Source of the DNA: Neptunicoccus sediminis
GTDB lineage: Bacteria; Pseudomonadota; Alphaproteobacteria; Rhodobacterales; Rhodobacteraceae
Direction: 5' to 3'
Length of the DNA: 64,000 bases
NCBI RefSeq assembly: GCF_001719615.1
Contig: NZ_MDVX01000001.1
Coordinates: 744,001-808,000, forward strand
Both the position numbers and the translations under genes were made by a program. Each line of letters starts with the position of its first letter. Position 1 is the first letter of the stretch. This document shows positions 17,216-26,668 of the stretch, piece by piece. The notes under the pieces were generated by a model. It worked only from the letters and a program-made list of their open reading frames with translations, made no database searches and was not told where the DNA came from.

Positions 17216-18022
17216 CTAGTGAGCGGCCGTTTCCAGCGGATCAATCAGGGACCGGCCCCCGTCGACGGTGACGACCTGCCCGGTGATAAAGCCGGAGGCG
17301 TCTGTGGACAGGAACTGTGCGGTCTCCGCCACTTCGCGGGCCTCGGCAATGCGGCCCAAGGGGGTTGTCGCAAGGGTGGCGCTGCGCATTTCGGGGTCTT
17401 GTTTCAGGCGGGCTTGCAGGCTTGCGCTCATGACCGAGCCGATGGCGATGGCGTTCACGCGGATACGCTGGTCCGCAAAGGACACCGCCAGAGAGCGGGT
17501 CATCTGGTTGAGCGCGGCACAGGCCACCGAATAGCCCAAAAGCCCTGCATGGGTGCGATCCGCCGCGATGGAGCTGAGGTTGACCACAGCGCCGATAGAG
17601 TTCGCTTCAGGCTTGTCCTTGGCCTGCGTAATCATCCGTTTGGCCACGGCCTGTGTCACCCGCAGATTGGCCAGAACGTTCTGTTGAAACAGTTCTTCAA
17701 AGTGGTCTTCGCTTTCATCCAGCGGATTGGAGGGCAGCACCTGACGGCTGGCATTTACCAGAATGTCGATACTGTCGAACGCGTCGATGGTGGCAGACAG
17801 AAGGTTGGCCACGGTCAGTTTTTCCCGCAAGTCGCCGGAAAAACTGCGCACATTCGTGCCGTCCCCGTCAATGGATTCCACCTCGGCCGAGAGCTTTTCC
17901 TCATCCATATCCACCAGCATGACATTGGCACCGTGATCAGAGAAATGCCGCGCTATTTCCAGCCCGATGCCGTTGGCCGCTCCGGTGATAATGGCGGTCT
18001 TACCCTCAAGCGAAAAACTCAT
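17216..18022 (-). CDS. SDR-family oxidoreductase with the catalytic lysine replaced
   Basis: Short-chain dehydrogenase fold of 268 residues. The cofactor site is intact (TGAANGIG at 13-20, D38 suggesting NAD(H) preference). The active site has S151 and Y164 but YSVAC where YxxxK is expected, so the Lys is C168; the NAG motif is NAS (90-92). The C-terminal FITGQVVTVDGG is standard. Either the enzyme works differently or it has a non-catalytic role. It reads alone on the minus strand between the DUF7282-like and methyltransferase genes. Confidence 0.82.
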   Translation of the reverse strand: MSFSLEGKTAIITGAANGIGLEIARHFSDHGANVMLVDMDEEKLSAEVESIDGDGTNVRSFSGDLREKLTVANLLSATIDAFDSIDILVNASRQVLPSNPLDESEDHFEELFQQNVLANLRVTQAVAKRMITQAKDKPEANSIGAVVNLSSIAADRTHAGLLGYSVACAALNQMTRSLAVSFADQRIRVNAIAIGSVMSASLQARLKQDPEMRSATLATTPLGRIAEAREVAETAQFLSTDASGFITGQVVTVDGGRSLIDPLETAAH

Positions 18023-18079
18023 ATTGCGGACACCTTTTGATGATTCGACCTTTGCCAGTCTAGCAAAACAGGCAGCGGG

Positions 18080-19078
18080 TTACTTGGGTTTTCGGGCGTG
18101 GATAATTTTGTAGCGGCTTGACTGGTTCACCACATCAACACGGCCAAAACATTCGTTCAGTGTGGCTTCGTAGGCCAGCTGCCGGTTCGCCACCAGATAG
18201 AGATGCCCCGCAGGTTTCAGCATGTCGCGGGCGGCTGCGATAAAGGCGCGTCCAAGGGCGGGCTCTGCCTTGCGCCCTGTGTGAAACGGCGGGTTGCTGA
18301 TCACGGCGTCATAGCTGCGTTTGGCATGAACCTCCCGTGCGTCGTCCCAGACAAACCGCGCACGCGGATCGTTGAGGTTCAGTTTTGCACAGTTCAGGGC
18401 CAGATGCTCTGCCTCGATCAGATCGAGACTTTCGATCTCGGGGTTGCTGGAAAGCGCCTGCTGCGCAAGCCAGCCCCAACCGGCGCCAAGATCGGCTACC
18501 CGACCTTTCAGCTTGCCTGCGATCACGGGAGCAAGCTCTGCCGAGCCCTGATCAATCCCGTCGGCAGAAAACACGCCGGCGGCGGTCATGAAACCGTCCT
18601 TGTTCGGGGCAGGGGTCAGCGCCGCTGCCCAGTCGGAAAACGGATTGGCCGGCGCCGATTTCGTCAGCCAGAACACCTTGCCGTGGGCTTTGGAGAGTTG
18701 CCCGTCTACGGGGTGCAGCTTTTTCACGGTCTTCAACAGGCTCTCGATGCCTTCGGTCTTGGCACCGTCCACAACCAGCGTGCCGCCCTGCGCAACCGCG
18801 TCATAGGCCAGCGCCAGCAAAGCACGGTTTTCGTCCTTGGCCTTGGTCAGATGCACGATAGCCATGGCAGCCGTGTCGGGATATTCGGTTGTCGTTTGAT
18901 ACCCTGACGCCTCCAGAAACTGGTGGGTCGGGTAAAAGCCTTGCACGCAGGTCAGCCGATCTCTGGGGAAATCCCCGTAACCTTCGGTTTTTGCGCGAAG
19001 AACGACGATCTGCCCTGAGTCGGGCAGGGCGATTGCCCCTTCATCGAAGGGCAGCGTAAGGCGGTTAACGGTGCTCAT
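18080..19078 (-). CDS. Class I SAM methyltransferase, RsmC/RlmG-like
   Basis: Protein of 332 residues with two domains, as in RsmC (16S rRNA m2G1207 methyltransferase). The C-terminal SAM-binding domain has VADLGAGWGWLAQQAL (motif I), IEAEHLALNCAKLN and the catalytic NPPFHTG, typical of N2-guanine methyltransferases. The N-terminal half (about 1-160) is a degenerate duplicate. Target rRNA base cannot be fixed from sequence alone. The ATG at 19078 is about 85 bases from clpS. Confidence 0.8.
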   Translation of the reverse strand: MSTVNRLTLPFDEGAIALPDSGQIVVLRAKTEGYGDFPRDRLTCVQGFYPTHQFLEASGYQTTTEYPDTAAMAIVHLTKAKDENRALLALAYDAVAQGGTLVVDGAKTEGIESLLKTVKKLHPVDGQLSKAHGKVFWLTKSAPANPFSDWAAALTPAPNKDGFMTAAGVFSADGIDQGSAELAPVIAGKLKGRVADLGAGWGWLAQQALSSNPEIESLDLIEAEHLALNCAKLNLNDPRARFVWDDAREVHAKRSYDAVISNPPFHTGRKAEPALGRAFIAAARDMLKPAGHLYLVANRQLAYEATLNECFGRVDVVNQSSRYKIIHARKPK

Positions 19079-19164
19079 GTGATCCGGCGCGGGGCGCCTG
19101 TTCCTTTTCCAAAGCGCGCAGGTCTTGCGCTGTAAACGCGGCGGCGGGCGTCTGCCTGTTCAGG

Positions 19165-19548
19165 CTATTCTTTTTCCATCGTGCATTGCAGCGGGTGTTC
19201 GTGCTGGCGCGCGCATTCCATCACCTGCATCACTTTGGTCTCTGCAATTTCGTGGCTGAACACGCCGACCACTGCCAGCCCCTTTTTGTGGACCGTCAGC
19301 ATCAGTTCGATTGCACCTGCATGGCCGATCCCGAAAAACCGCTCCAGCACATGCACGACGAACTCCATCGGCGTGTAGTCATCGTTCAGCAGCATCACTT
19401 TATACATCGGTGGACGCGCGGTTTTGGATTTGGGTTTGGTGGCCAGTGCGGTATCGCCGTCCTGATCGCCTACATCCGAATCAGACCCGTCGTTCTGCGC
19501 CCGTATTGTCAGTCTTGAAGTCATGAGATTGGTCTGGGTTGTTTGCAT
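19165..19548 (-). CDS. clpS: ATP-dependent Clp protease adapter ClpS
   Basis: N-recognin of 127 residues that delivers N-degron substrates to ClpAP. The core has [23 protein letters not shown] and the N-end-rule pocket (D-D-Y-T-P-M, V..H, L.VHKKG), then [16 protein letters not shown] 45-residue acidic N-terminal tail precedes it. Start choice is open: ATG 19548 has GGTGA before it, but a TATATA box lies only 10 bases upstream; ATG 19524 (MTSRL) would leave a longer leader but has no ribosome-binding site. Confidence 0.93.
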   Translation of the reverse strand: MQTTQTNLMTSRLTIRAQNDGSDSDVGDQDGDTALATKPKSKTARPPMYKVMLLNDDYTPMEFVVHVLERFFGIGHAGAIELMLTVHKKGLAVVGVFSHEIAETKVMQVMECARQHEHPLQCTMEKE

Positions 19549-19869
19549 TTCACCATACTATATAGCGTTTCGGGCCAAAGAAAAAAGAGCCGAATGGAGC
19601 GCGGTGATTCCGCTGTGAAGAAGGGGCGGTCAACGCCGGTTTTTCGCTGGTATTTGCAAATAATGAGACACCTGTGTCGGGGTGGTACTACACCTAGTGG
19701 TTGTAAACAGCCTGCTCCCGTCATGTAGTGGACTGTTGCGTTGTAGTCACCGCTAAACCACGGAAAAAGAAAAGGTTTCTCACTCGAACGTGTTTGTGTT
19801 AGCCTAATTTTAATCAATACGCCGAAAATGGCGACGAGGCAGGCAGCAATACAGGACGTCGGAGAACCG
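19549..19869. other. Divergent promoter region clpS / D,D-carboxypeptidase
   Basis: About 320 bases with no supported gene. TATATA at 19559-19564 is a plausible -10 element for clpS on the minus strand. GGAGA at 19861-19865 is the ribosome-binding site of the carboxypeptidase. I see no strong repeat or RNA structure. Confidence 0.5.
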
Positions 19870-21246
19870 ATGCGAATCGCAGTAGCAGTACGGGCGCTAT
19901 GTGCCCTTTATTTTCTTATCGTAGTAACCCTTGGGGCGAACGTGGCACAGGCCGCGCCTTATGCAGCGATGGTCGTGGACGCCAGAACCGGAGAGGTTCT
20001 GCACGCCCGAAACGCCGATGCGCGGTTGCATCCGGCATCGCTGACCAAGATGATGACACTCTACATCGTTTTTGATGCGGTGGAGCGGGGCGTGATCAGT
20101 CTGGACAAACAGATCACCATCTCCCGTCACGCGGCCAGTGAACCGCCTAGCAAACTGGGTTTGCGGGCCGGTCAAAAGATCGCGCTGCGCTATCTGATCC
20201 GCGCCGCGGCTGTGAAATCCGCCAATGATGCGGCCACCGCCCTTGGCGAAGCGATTGCCGGTTCGGAAGCGGAATTTGCCAAGATGATGAACCACACGGC
20301 CAGAGCCATTGGGATGAAGAACTCAACGTTTAAGAACGCCCACGGTCTGACCCAATCGGGGCATTTGTCCACCGCCCGCGACATGACCCTCTTGGGACGG
20401 CGGCTGTTTTATGATTTTCCGCAGTATTACAACCTCTTCTCGCGCAAATCGACCCATGCAGGCATCCGCAATGTGCCTAACACCAACCGCAGGTTCCTGA
20501 GCGCCTATAAAGGGGCGGACGGGATCAAGACCGGTTTCACCAATGCGGCGGGCTTCAATCTGGTGGCCTCCGCCGAGCGGGGAAACAAACGGGTGATTGC
20601 GACTGTATTTGGCGGGCGCACAACCGCATGGCGGAATGCCCGCGTTGCCGAACTGCTCGATATGGGGTTCCAACGCTCCAAGAACCGTGTAGCCGTGCGC
20701 AAACCGCCCAAAGTGGATCTGGGCGTGCAGGCGAAACGGATACGCGTGGCCAATTCCGGCGCGGTGAAATCCAGCCCGCGGCCCAAGTTGCGCACAGCAC
20801 CCACGACCACCACCACGACCTTGATGGCCGAAGCGCAGTTGAAAGCGATTGAAGCGGCGGTGAAGGCGGCCAACCGGGAAGCGCAGGCAACCGGCGTTGT
20901 GAAAACCAGCAGCAGCGGCAAGCTGACCTCTATCGCAGCGGCGGCACAGGCCGAACAGCCCCTGCGCGTGGTCAGCCGTGTCTCTACAGCCGGAAATCAG
21001 TATTGGGGTGTGCAGGTCGGGGCGTTTTCCTCGCGTCATCAGGCGGAAAAAGCCCTGTTGCAAACAGCGCTGCGGGAATTGCAGTCGCTGGACGGGTCCG
21101 AACGCCGGATAGATTACGCCACAGTGAACGGTTACAAGAAATACCGCGCCCGCTTTGTGGGGTTGAATCAGGCCGAAGCCAATCTCGCCTGTGCCAGACT
21201 GCGCGCCCGCAACCAGCCCTGCCTGCCGATCGCTCCGGGCTCCTGA
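19870..21246 (+). CDS. D-alanyl-D-alanine carboxypeptidase with SPOR domain (DacA/PBP5-like)
   Basis: Periplasmic penicillin-binding protein of 458 residues that trims the terminal D-Ala from peptidoglycan stem peptides. A signal peptide ends near AQA (about residue 30). The serine-peptidase motifs are SLTK (about 57-60), SAN (about 117-119) and KTG (about 219-221). A linker rich in Ala, Lys and Thr (about 285-380) leads to a C-terminal SPOR domain (YWGVQVGAFSSRHQAEKAL...), which binds denuded glycan strands at the division site. The ATG at 19870 follows GGAGAACC. Confidence 0.92.
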   Translation: MRIAVAVRALCALYFLIVVTLGANVAQAAPYAAMVVDARTGEVLHARNADARLHPASLTKMMTLYIVFDAVERGVISLDKQITISRHAASEPPSKLGLRAGQKIALRYLIRAAAVKSANDAATALGEAIAGSEAEFAKMMNHTARAIGMKNSTFKNAHGLTQSGHLSTARDMTLLGRRLFYDFPQYYNLFSRKSTHAGIRNVPNTNRRFLSAYKGADGIKTGFTNAAGFNLVASAERGNKRVIATVFGGRTTAWRNARVAELLDMGFQRSKNRVAVRKPPKVDLGVQAKRIRVANSGAVKSSPRPKLRTAPTTTTTTLMAEAQLKAIEAAVKAANREAQATGVVKTSSSGKLTSIAAAAQAEQPLRVVSRVSTAGNQYWGVQVGAFSSRHQAEKALLQTALRELQSLDGSERRIDYATVNGYKKYRARFVGLNQAEANLACARLRARNQPCLPIAPGS

Positions 21247-21484
21247 AGCAAGGCGTTTATAGCGATGAATGATCGAACCCGTTCGGACATTGGTCCGGAG
21301 GGGTTTTCTTTTGGGTTTGGCCAGTAATATTGGCCGGCCCCTGATCGGATGCTTCAATCAGGTCAAACGGCCTCTACAGGCCCGTCAGAGCACTGCACCG
21401 CGCGTCGCTGTCATGGTGTTAAGCAGGGGGATGAGAGCCGTGCAGCAGGCGTTGACCGCGCCTGTGCGCACACAGGCAAGAGCG

Positions 21485-22060
21485 CTAGTTGCGGCCTTCG
21501 TCAGTCTCAATGACTTTGGTGGTGATCACACCGGGAAGTTCCGCGAAATTCCGCATCAGTTTGGCAGGAAAATAAGTTCGCCGGATCGCTTCAAAACCCT
21601 CAAGCTGCATCAGTAGACCGGAAATATTGAGCGTACATTGCGCATCAAGCGAGGGACCGGCAGCCTTGGCAAGCGCAAAGGCTTTCTCCGCCGTGGCGCT
21701 GCTGACGTAGATTTTCTGGTTCACCACGTGATGGGTCACGCGGGCGTGCCAGTTGTCGTAATTCTGTTCCAATTCCGGAAACATGCCGTAAACCACGTCA
21801 TTGCGCTCCGGCCCCAGAGGATGGGACCAACGGCCTGCGGGATCATACATCACGGTTTCGCTGGCATTGATCACCAAAGAGGCATGACCACCGGACCCTG
21901 TCCGGTTGTTGATCATGGTTTTCAGCATCAAATAGGGGTCATCCGGACTGACATAACGGCGTTTTTCCACTTCGACGTCGGGCGCCCAAACGGATTTCCC
22001 GCCACAGGCGGAGACAGTGATCGACAGCAGGATGAGAAGAAGGACGCGGAAAAAAGACAT
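21485..22060 (-). CDS. Putative lipoprotein of unknown function
   Basis: Protein of 191 residues with a lipoprotein signal peptide (LLLILLSITVSAC, lipobox SAC at about 17-19 then GG). The mature domain includes NNRTGSGGHASLVINASETVMYDPAGRW, a pattern seen in hypothetical roseobacter lipoproteins in which a cysteine-less NlpC-like or DUF fold has been proposed; I do not recognise catalytic residues with certainty. The 238 bases downstream, before the carboxypeptidase stop, contain no supported gene. Confidence 0.7.
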   Translation of the reverse strand: MSFFRVLLLILLSITVSACGGKSVWAPDVEVEKRRYVSPDDPYLMLKTMINNRTGSGGHASLVINASETVMYDPAGRWSHPLGPERNDVVYGMFPELEQNYDNWHARVTHHVVNQKIYVSSATAEKAFALAKAAGPSLDAQCTLNISGLLMQLEGFEAIRRTYFPAKLMRNFAELPGVITTKVIETDEGRN

Positions 22061-22103
22061 TAAACCCGTTCGGCGGTCCGGCTTTTCCGGCGCCCCTTAG
22101 TAT

Positions 22104-22238
22104 TCAGGAATTGAAAAGCGCAAGGAAGATCAGAACGCCGATGGAGAAGACCGTGATACGGATGGTCCAGCGGATGAAGCCTTCAAATGCCGCTTCTTGC
22201 GCTTCGATGTTCATTTTACCATGTTCGTGGTTGGCCAT
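22104..22238 (-). CDS. aa3-type cytochrome c oxidase subunit IV
   Basis: Tiny membrane protein of 44 residues: a short polar N-terminus (MANHEHGKMNIEAQEAAFEGF) followed by one transmembrane helix (TIRITVFSIGVLIFLALF). This matches the bacterial cytochrome oxidase subunit IV family of Paracoccus and Rhodobacter, which sits beside subunits I-III but is not essential for activity. GAAAGGG precedes the ATG at 22238; the longer in-frame extension is not needed. No other cox genes are nearby. Confidence 0.85.
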   Translation of the reverse strand: MANHEHGKMNIEAQEAAFEGFIRWTIRITVFSIGVLIFLALFNS

Positions 22239-22324
22239 AGTGGTGCCCTTTCTAATCCCGTGGTTGGCAGAGGTTTTGACCGAATTTTTGGGACAATGCA
22301 ATTGTCAGTTTGCCGCGTTTACGC

Positions 22325-22804
22325 TTAGAGAACCGGTTCGTCCCATTTTTGGTTCAGTTTTGCCGCCAGCCGAAAGCCGATCCGCTGCGGTTCGGCTTTT
22401 TCGTCCTCTTTCGGGGCGGAAACCAGCATGACATTCAACTGGCTGACGTGTTGTACCAGTTGGGTTTTGGACCCGTTTGGCGCCTCGCCGTAAAAGGTGA
22501 TCAGATCGGGTGCAAAAAACCCCATGCCCTGAATGCGCAGGGTGCCCACATCGCCGCCGACAAAGCCCATGCCGACCTCTTGGTCGGAATCCAGCGTTTC
22601 CTCAAACTTCTGGATATACATGACGATCCGTTCATAGGCCCATTCTGCCTCGGATTTGGGGCGGGCCTGTTGTCCGCCTTCCCCGCTGGAGACAACGTGA
22701 TTCTCGGTTCTGGTTTCCCCGTCCCGATCCACTTTGGCCGAATACAGCTCCCACAGGGCAGAGCTTTCCAGCGCCTCTGCGGTGGTTTTGATCTTGTTGT
22801 CCAT
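22325..22804 (-). CDS. DUF6173-like hypothetical protein
   Basis: Cytoplasmic protein of 159 residues without signal or membrane segments. The region MGFFAPDLITFYGEAPNGSK.QLVQHVSQLNVMLV is the conserved part I recognise from DUF6173 proteins in Rhodobacterales. Function is unknown. It lies nine bases after the MBL-fold gene stop and is probably cotranscribed with it. Confidence 0.7.
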   Translation of the reverse strand: MDNKIKTTAEALESSALWELYSAKVDRDGETRTENHVVSSGEGGQQARPKSEAEWAYERIVMYIQKFEETLDSDQEVGMGFVGGDVGTLRIQGMGFFAPDLITFYGEAPNGSKTQLVQHVSQLNVMLVSAPKEDEKAEPQRIGFRLAAKLNQKWDEPVL

Positions 22805-22813
22805 GTGACCCCC

Positions 22814-23842
22814 TCAGGCAGCCTGATAAACCCATGCACCCGCGTCATTGCGGGTGCGGGTGATTTTGCCTTGCTGGTGAAGATGGTTCAAATGGGCAAT
22901 AGATTCAACCAGCGCCAGCCCGTATTCGCCATCTCCGATCTTGCGTTTGAACAGGGGCAGGAAACATTGCGACGCTGTGGCAGGTGTTTCGAGATGATCC
23001 AGCAAACGGTCAAGCGCATGATGGTGGTTGTCGATCAACTGACGCATGCGGGCAGGCAGGCCGGTAAAGGGCAGCTTGTGGCCGGGCAGGACGAAATGAT
23101 CCTCACGGGCGATGTCAGCGAATCTTTCGCAAGCCTCCAGCCAGCCCTGCACCGGATCGGCCTCCGGTTCTGTGGCATAGACGCCAAGGTTGGGGGAAAT
23201 GCCCGGCAGGATCTGGTCGCCGGCAATGACAATATTGTCGTCGCGTGACCAGAGCGTTGCGTGCTCTGGCGCATGTCCGTTGCCGATCCGCACGTCAAAG
23301 GTGCGTGCGCCGATGGTCAGCGTGTCGCCTTCCTGTATGCGTCGGAAGCCCAGCGGCATAGGGTGGACTATATCGGCGTAATTGAACGGTTTCTGGGTGC
23401 TGCGCTCTCGCAGCAGGCGCGGCTCCATATCCGCGCTTTCGTAAAAGGCGATGGTTTCGGGGGGCGGGGTTTCCTGCGCATCGAGCAGCAGCATCCGCGC
23501 AAACAGCCAGCTGGTGCGGGTTGCGACCAGTTCCGCCTGATGATGGGTCTGTAGCCAGCCCGCCATGCCTACGTGATCGGGGTGGTGGTGGGTGATCAGC
23601 ACGCGGGTCACAGGCTTGTCCCCCAGCGTCTCGGTCACGATTTTCTTCCAGGTGGCAACCATCCGTTTGGAATAAAAGCCGGTGTCGATAATGCACCAGC
23701 CGTCCCCGTCATCCAGCGCGTAGACATTGACGTGATCCAGCTTCATCGGCAGCGGCAGGCGTAGCCATTTTATGCCGGGCGCAATGTCGATTGCTTCGCC
23801 TTCAGCGGGCGGGGTCTCATGGGGGAATTTTATGTTTTCCAA
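22814..23842 (-). CDS. MBL-fold metallo-hydrolase
   Basis: Metallo-beta-lactamase-fold hydrolase of about 342 residues. Metal motifs are HHHPDH (THHHPDHVGMAGWL), a His in GHAPEH, an Asp in IVIAGDQ and HxG/LPGHKLPF. A C-terminal winged-helix-like part (GEYGLALVESIAHLNHLHQQGKI) is typical of the glyoxalase II-like/LACTB2 type. The start is uncertain: TTG at 23842 lies four bases after the acyl-CoA dehydrogenase stop, while ATG 23878 would overlap that gene by 32 bases. The close coupling suggests a joint role in acyl-CoA metabolism. Confidence 0.85.
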   Translation of the reverse strand: MENIKFPHETPPAEGEAIDIAPGIKWLRLPLPMKLDHVNVYALDDGDGWCIIDTGFYSKRMVATWKKIVTETLGDKPVTRVLITHHHPDHVGMAGWLQTHHQAELVATRTSWLFARMLLLDAQETPPPETIAFYESADMEPRLLRERSTQKPFNYADIVHPMPLGFRRIQEGDTLTIGARTFDVRIGNGHAPEHATLWSRDDNIVIAGDQILPGISPNLGVYATEPEADPVQGWLEACERFADIAREDHFVLPGHKLPFTGLPARMRQLIDNHHHALDRLLDHLETPATASQCFLPLFKRKIGDGEYGLALVESIAHLNHLHQQGKITRTRNDAGAWVYQAA

Positions 23843-23846
23843 GGGA

Positions 23847-25526
23847 CTATCCTGCCAATGCGTCTGTGTCCAAAGCATAGAGCAACGCATCTCCGGCTGT
23901 GGCGGCGGCGCAAAGCGCGTCGACCTGTGGCAGCAAATGCGCGGCATAAAAATCGCTCAGGGCGCGGCGGTTTTCGGTGTCCGCACCGCGCGTCAGATAG
24001 TGACCGCCAAGGGTGATGGCAAAGGCGCGCAGGAAGGATGTTGCCCCCGCAAACCGTGCATTCATCTCTGAGGCAAGCAGCGCCTTGGTGGTTTCGCGCA
24101 GGGTGGCCTCTGCTTTGGCGAGCGCCTCGTTCCCTTTCGCAGTCGCTGCGATTTCATCCAACATGGCAAAGGCAGCATCGCCCCCGTCCATCAGCTTGCG
24201 CCCCACCAGATCCATTGCCTGAATACCGTTGGTGCCCTCATAAATACGGGTCACGCGCACATCGCGGGCGAATTGCGCTGCGCCGGTTTCTTCAACAAAG
24301 CCCATGCCGCCGTGCACCTGAATGCCAAGGTCTGCGACCTCTGATCCGGTGTCTGTGCCAAAGGCTTTGGCGATCGGGGTCAGGAAGGCGGCGCGGGCCT
24401 TGAAGCTTGCGTCTTGTGTGGCGTTGAACAGATCAGTGCTCATGGCGGTGTCAAGGATGATGGCGCGGGCCACAGCGGTTTGCGCCTTCATGGTCAGCAA
24501 CATGCGGCGCACGTCTGCGTGATCCGCGATCGTGCCGGTGCCGCCGTCCACAGGGGTCTTGCCCTGTTTGCGTTCCAGTGCGAATTCCAGCGCCTTCTGA
24601 TAGGCCGCTTCCGCCACGCCAAGCCCTTCGGTCCCGACACCGAGCCGCGCATTGTTCATCATGGTGAACATCGCCGCCATGCCACCGTGGGGCGGTCCGA
24701 CCATCCAGCCGGTGGCGCCGTCAAATTCCATCACCGCAGTGGGGGAACCATGCAGCCCGAGCTTGTGTTCCAGCGACACAACCCGCAGGCTGTTGGCCTC
24801 GCCCAGATTGCCGTCTGCATCGGGGATGAATTTCGGAACGATAAACAGGGAAATCCCCTTGGTGCCGGGAACGCCGTCGGGCAGGCGGGCCAAAACAAGG
24901 TGGCAGACGTTGCCGCCGAAATCGTGATCGCCCCAGCTGATGTAAATCTTCTGGCCGCTGATCGCGAAGGTGCCATCGCCGTTGTCCACCGCCTTGGAGC
25001 GCAGCGCCCCCACATCCGAACCGGCCTGCGGTTCGGTCAGGTTCATGGTGCCGGTCCATTCACCGGAAATCAGCTTGGGCAGGTAAAGCGCCTTGATTGC
25101 GTCCGAGCCATGGGCCTCTAACGCTTCGATCTGGCCTTGGGTCATCAGCGGGTTCAGCGACAGCGACAGACAGGCCGAGGCCATCATTTCCCCGACCAGC
25201 GTTGTGATCGTCAGGGGCAGGCCCATGCCGCCGTGTTCGGGATCAGCGGCTGCACCGACCCAGCCGCCCTCGGCAATCGCCTTGTAACCATCGTGGAAAC
25301 CGGGGGCGGTGCGCACCACGCCGTTTTCCAGATGGGCCGGTTCCAAATCGCCGGGCCGTTGCAATGGTGCCAGCACGTCCTGCGCCATTTTTGCGGCTTC
25401 GGACAGGATCGCCGCAATCATATCGTCGCCGGCATCCTCGAACTTCTCGGTGCTGCTGATGCGATCATACCCGAGCACATTGCGCAGAAGGTGAAGGTGT
25501 TCGTCTGTCGGGGCGGTGTAGGGCAT
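23847..25526 (-). CDS. Acyl-CoA dehydrogenase, long form (DmdC-like)
   Basis: FAD-dependent acyl-CoA dehydrogenase of 559 residues, longer than the usual 380 because of an N-terminal helical extension and a C-terminal domain. Core motifs: MNLTEPQAGSDVGALRSKA, KIYISWGDHD, LEHKLGLHGSPTAVMEFDGA and IYEGTNGIQAMDLVGRK (with the catalytic-region Glu). This long type includes DmdC, the methylmercaptopropionyl-CoA dehydrogenase of DMSP demethylation, but also other enzymes; no dmdB or dmdD lies nearby, so the substrate is open. AAGGACAAG precedes the ATG. Confidence 0.88.
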   Translation of the reverse strand: MPYTAPTDEHLHLLRNVLGYDRISSTEKFEDAGDDMIAAILSEAAKMAQDVLAPLQRPGDLEPAHLENGVVRTAPGFHDGYKAIAEGGWVGAAADPEHGGMGLPLTITTLVGEMMASACLSLSLNPLMTQGQIEALEAHGSDAIKALYLPKLISGEWTGTMNLTEPQAGSDVGALRSKAVDNGDGTFAISGQKIYISWGDHDFGGNVCHLVLARLPDGVPGTKGISLFIVPKFIPDADGNLGEANSLRVVSLEHKLGLHGSPTAVMEFDGATGWMVGPPHGGMAAMFTMMNNARLGVGTEGLGVAEAAYQKALEFALERKQGKTPVDGGTGTIADHADVRRMLLTMKAQTAVARAIILDTAMSTDLFNATQDASFKARAAFLTPIAKAFGTDTGSEVADLGIQVHGGMGFVEETGAAQFARDVRVTRIYEGTNGIQAMDLVGRKLMDGGDAAFAMLDEIAATAKGNEALAKAEATLRETTKALLASEMNARFAGATSFLRAFAITLGGHYLTRGADTENRRALSDFYAAHLLPQVDALCAAATAGDALLYALDTDALAG

Positions 25527-25683
25527 CTGGTCTTGTCCTTTGCGGCGCAGGCTTGCATTACGAAGTCATTCGGGTAAACGCACGGTAACGGCGGTTTCGG
25601 GACAACCTAAACTGCCCGTTGCGTCACGACAACTGGTACACAACGTCATTGTGAAGCTTTTGAGCGGCCGGAACAGGAACAGA

Positions 25684-26637
25684 ATGGACAAGCAGACAGA
25701 GCGTTTGGAGCGCCATCAGGTGGATCAAGCTGCCGAAATTTTGCGGCGCGGCGGCTTGCTGGCTTTCGCCACCGAGACCGTTTACGGGCTTGGCGCGGAT
25801 GCGTGCAACGGAACCGCGGTTGCAGGGGTCTATGCCGCTAAGGGGCGGCCTGCGTTTAATCCGCTGATTATCCACCTTCCCGATCTCGCCGCGGCGGAAC
25901 GTTTCGGCGTGTTTTCCCCCCTTGCCCGCAAGCTGGCAGAAGCGTTTTGGCCCGGCCCGCTTAGCCTTGTTGTTCCGGTGCGCGAAGGTGCTGGGCTGTC
26001 GTCTCTGGTGACGGCGGGTCTTGATACCGTGGCGATCCGTGTGCCGGCCCATGACGGGGCGCGGGCGTTACTGTCCGCTTTCGGCGGTCCGGTTGCAGCA
26101 CCATCGGCCAATCCGTCCGGCGGGATCAGCCCGACACGGATGTCCCATGTGCTGGACGGTCTGGACGGAAAAATCGACGGTGTGCTGGAAGGTGGCGACT
26201 GCGATGTGGGGCTGGAATCCACTATCGTTCTGGCGGGGGAAGACGTCGCGCTGTTGCGGGCGGGCGGGGTGACGGTAGAGGATTTGGAGGCGGTGCTCGG
26301 ACAGGCTGTGGCCCGTCCCGAAGACCCTGATACGCCGAAATCCCCTGGCCAGTTGGCGTCCCATTATGCGCCGGATGCGAAGGTCCGGATCAACGCGAGA
26401 GAGCGTCGGGCGGATGAGGTGCTGATCGGTTTTGGCGCTGTGGCAGGGGCTGATCTGAACCTGTCCGAAGCAGGTGATCTGGCGGAGGCGGCGGCCAATC
26501 TGTTTGATATGTTGCGTCAGGCGGATGGGTTGGCGCGACAGCAGGGGCGCAGCATCGCGGTCTCTCCGGTGCCGATGACGGGGCTGGGGCTGGCGATCAA
26601 TGACCGTTTGACCCGCGCTGCGGCCGAACGGCGTTGA
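25684..26637 (+). CDS. L-threonylcarbamoyladenylate synthase (Sua5 type)
   Basis: Makes threonylcarbamoyl-AMP for the t6A37 modification of ANN-decoding tRNAs. The 317-residue protein has the YrdC domain (LLAFATETVYGLGADA, AAKGRPAFNPLIIHL, WPGPLSLVV, APSANPSGGISPT, ESTIV) and then the C-terminal Sua5 domain, linked by SPGQLASHYAPDAKVR. This two-domain length is Sua5 rather than the short TsaC. The ATG at 25684 was chosen because the upstream in-frame sequence lacks conservation. It is divergent from the acyl-CoA dehydrogenase. Confidence 0.93.
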   Translation: MDKQTERLERHQVDQAAEILRRGGLLAFATETVYGLGADACNGTAVAGVYAAKGRPAFNPLIIHLPDLAAAERFGVFSPLARKLAEAFWPGPLSLVVPVREGAGLSSLVTAGLDTVAIRVPAHDGARALLSAFGGPVAAPSANPSGGISPTRMSHVLDGLDGKIDGVLEGGDCDVGLESTIVLAGEDVALLRAGGVTVEDLEAVLGQAVARPEDPDTPKSPGQLASHYAPDAKVRINARERRADEVLIGFGAVAGADLNLSEAGDLAEAAANLFDMLRQADGLARQQGRSIAVSPVPMTGLGLAINDRLTRAAAERR

Positions 26638-26668
26638 GGCGGGTCAATTTCCTAACAAATGCTTAATC

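Noticed and set aside
23847-25526. Calling the acyl-CoA dehydrogenase dmdC
   Set aside because: The length fits, but the neighbours are not DMSP genes and many long-type dehydrogenases look alike.
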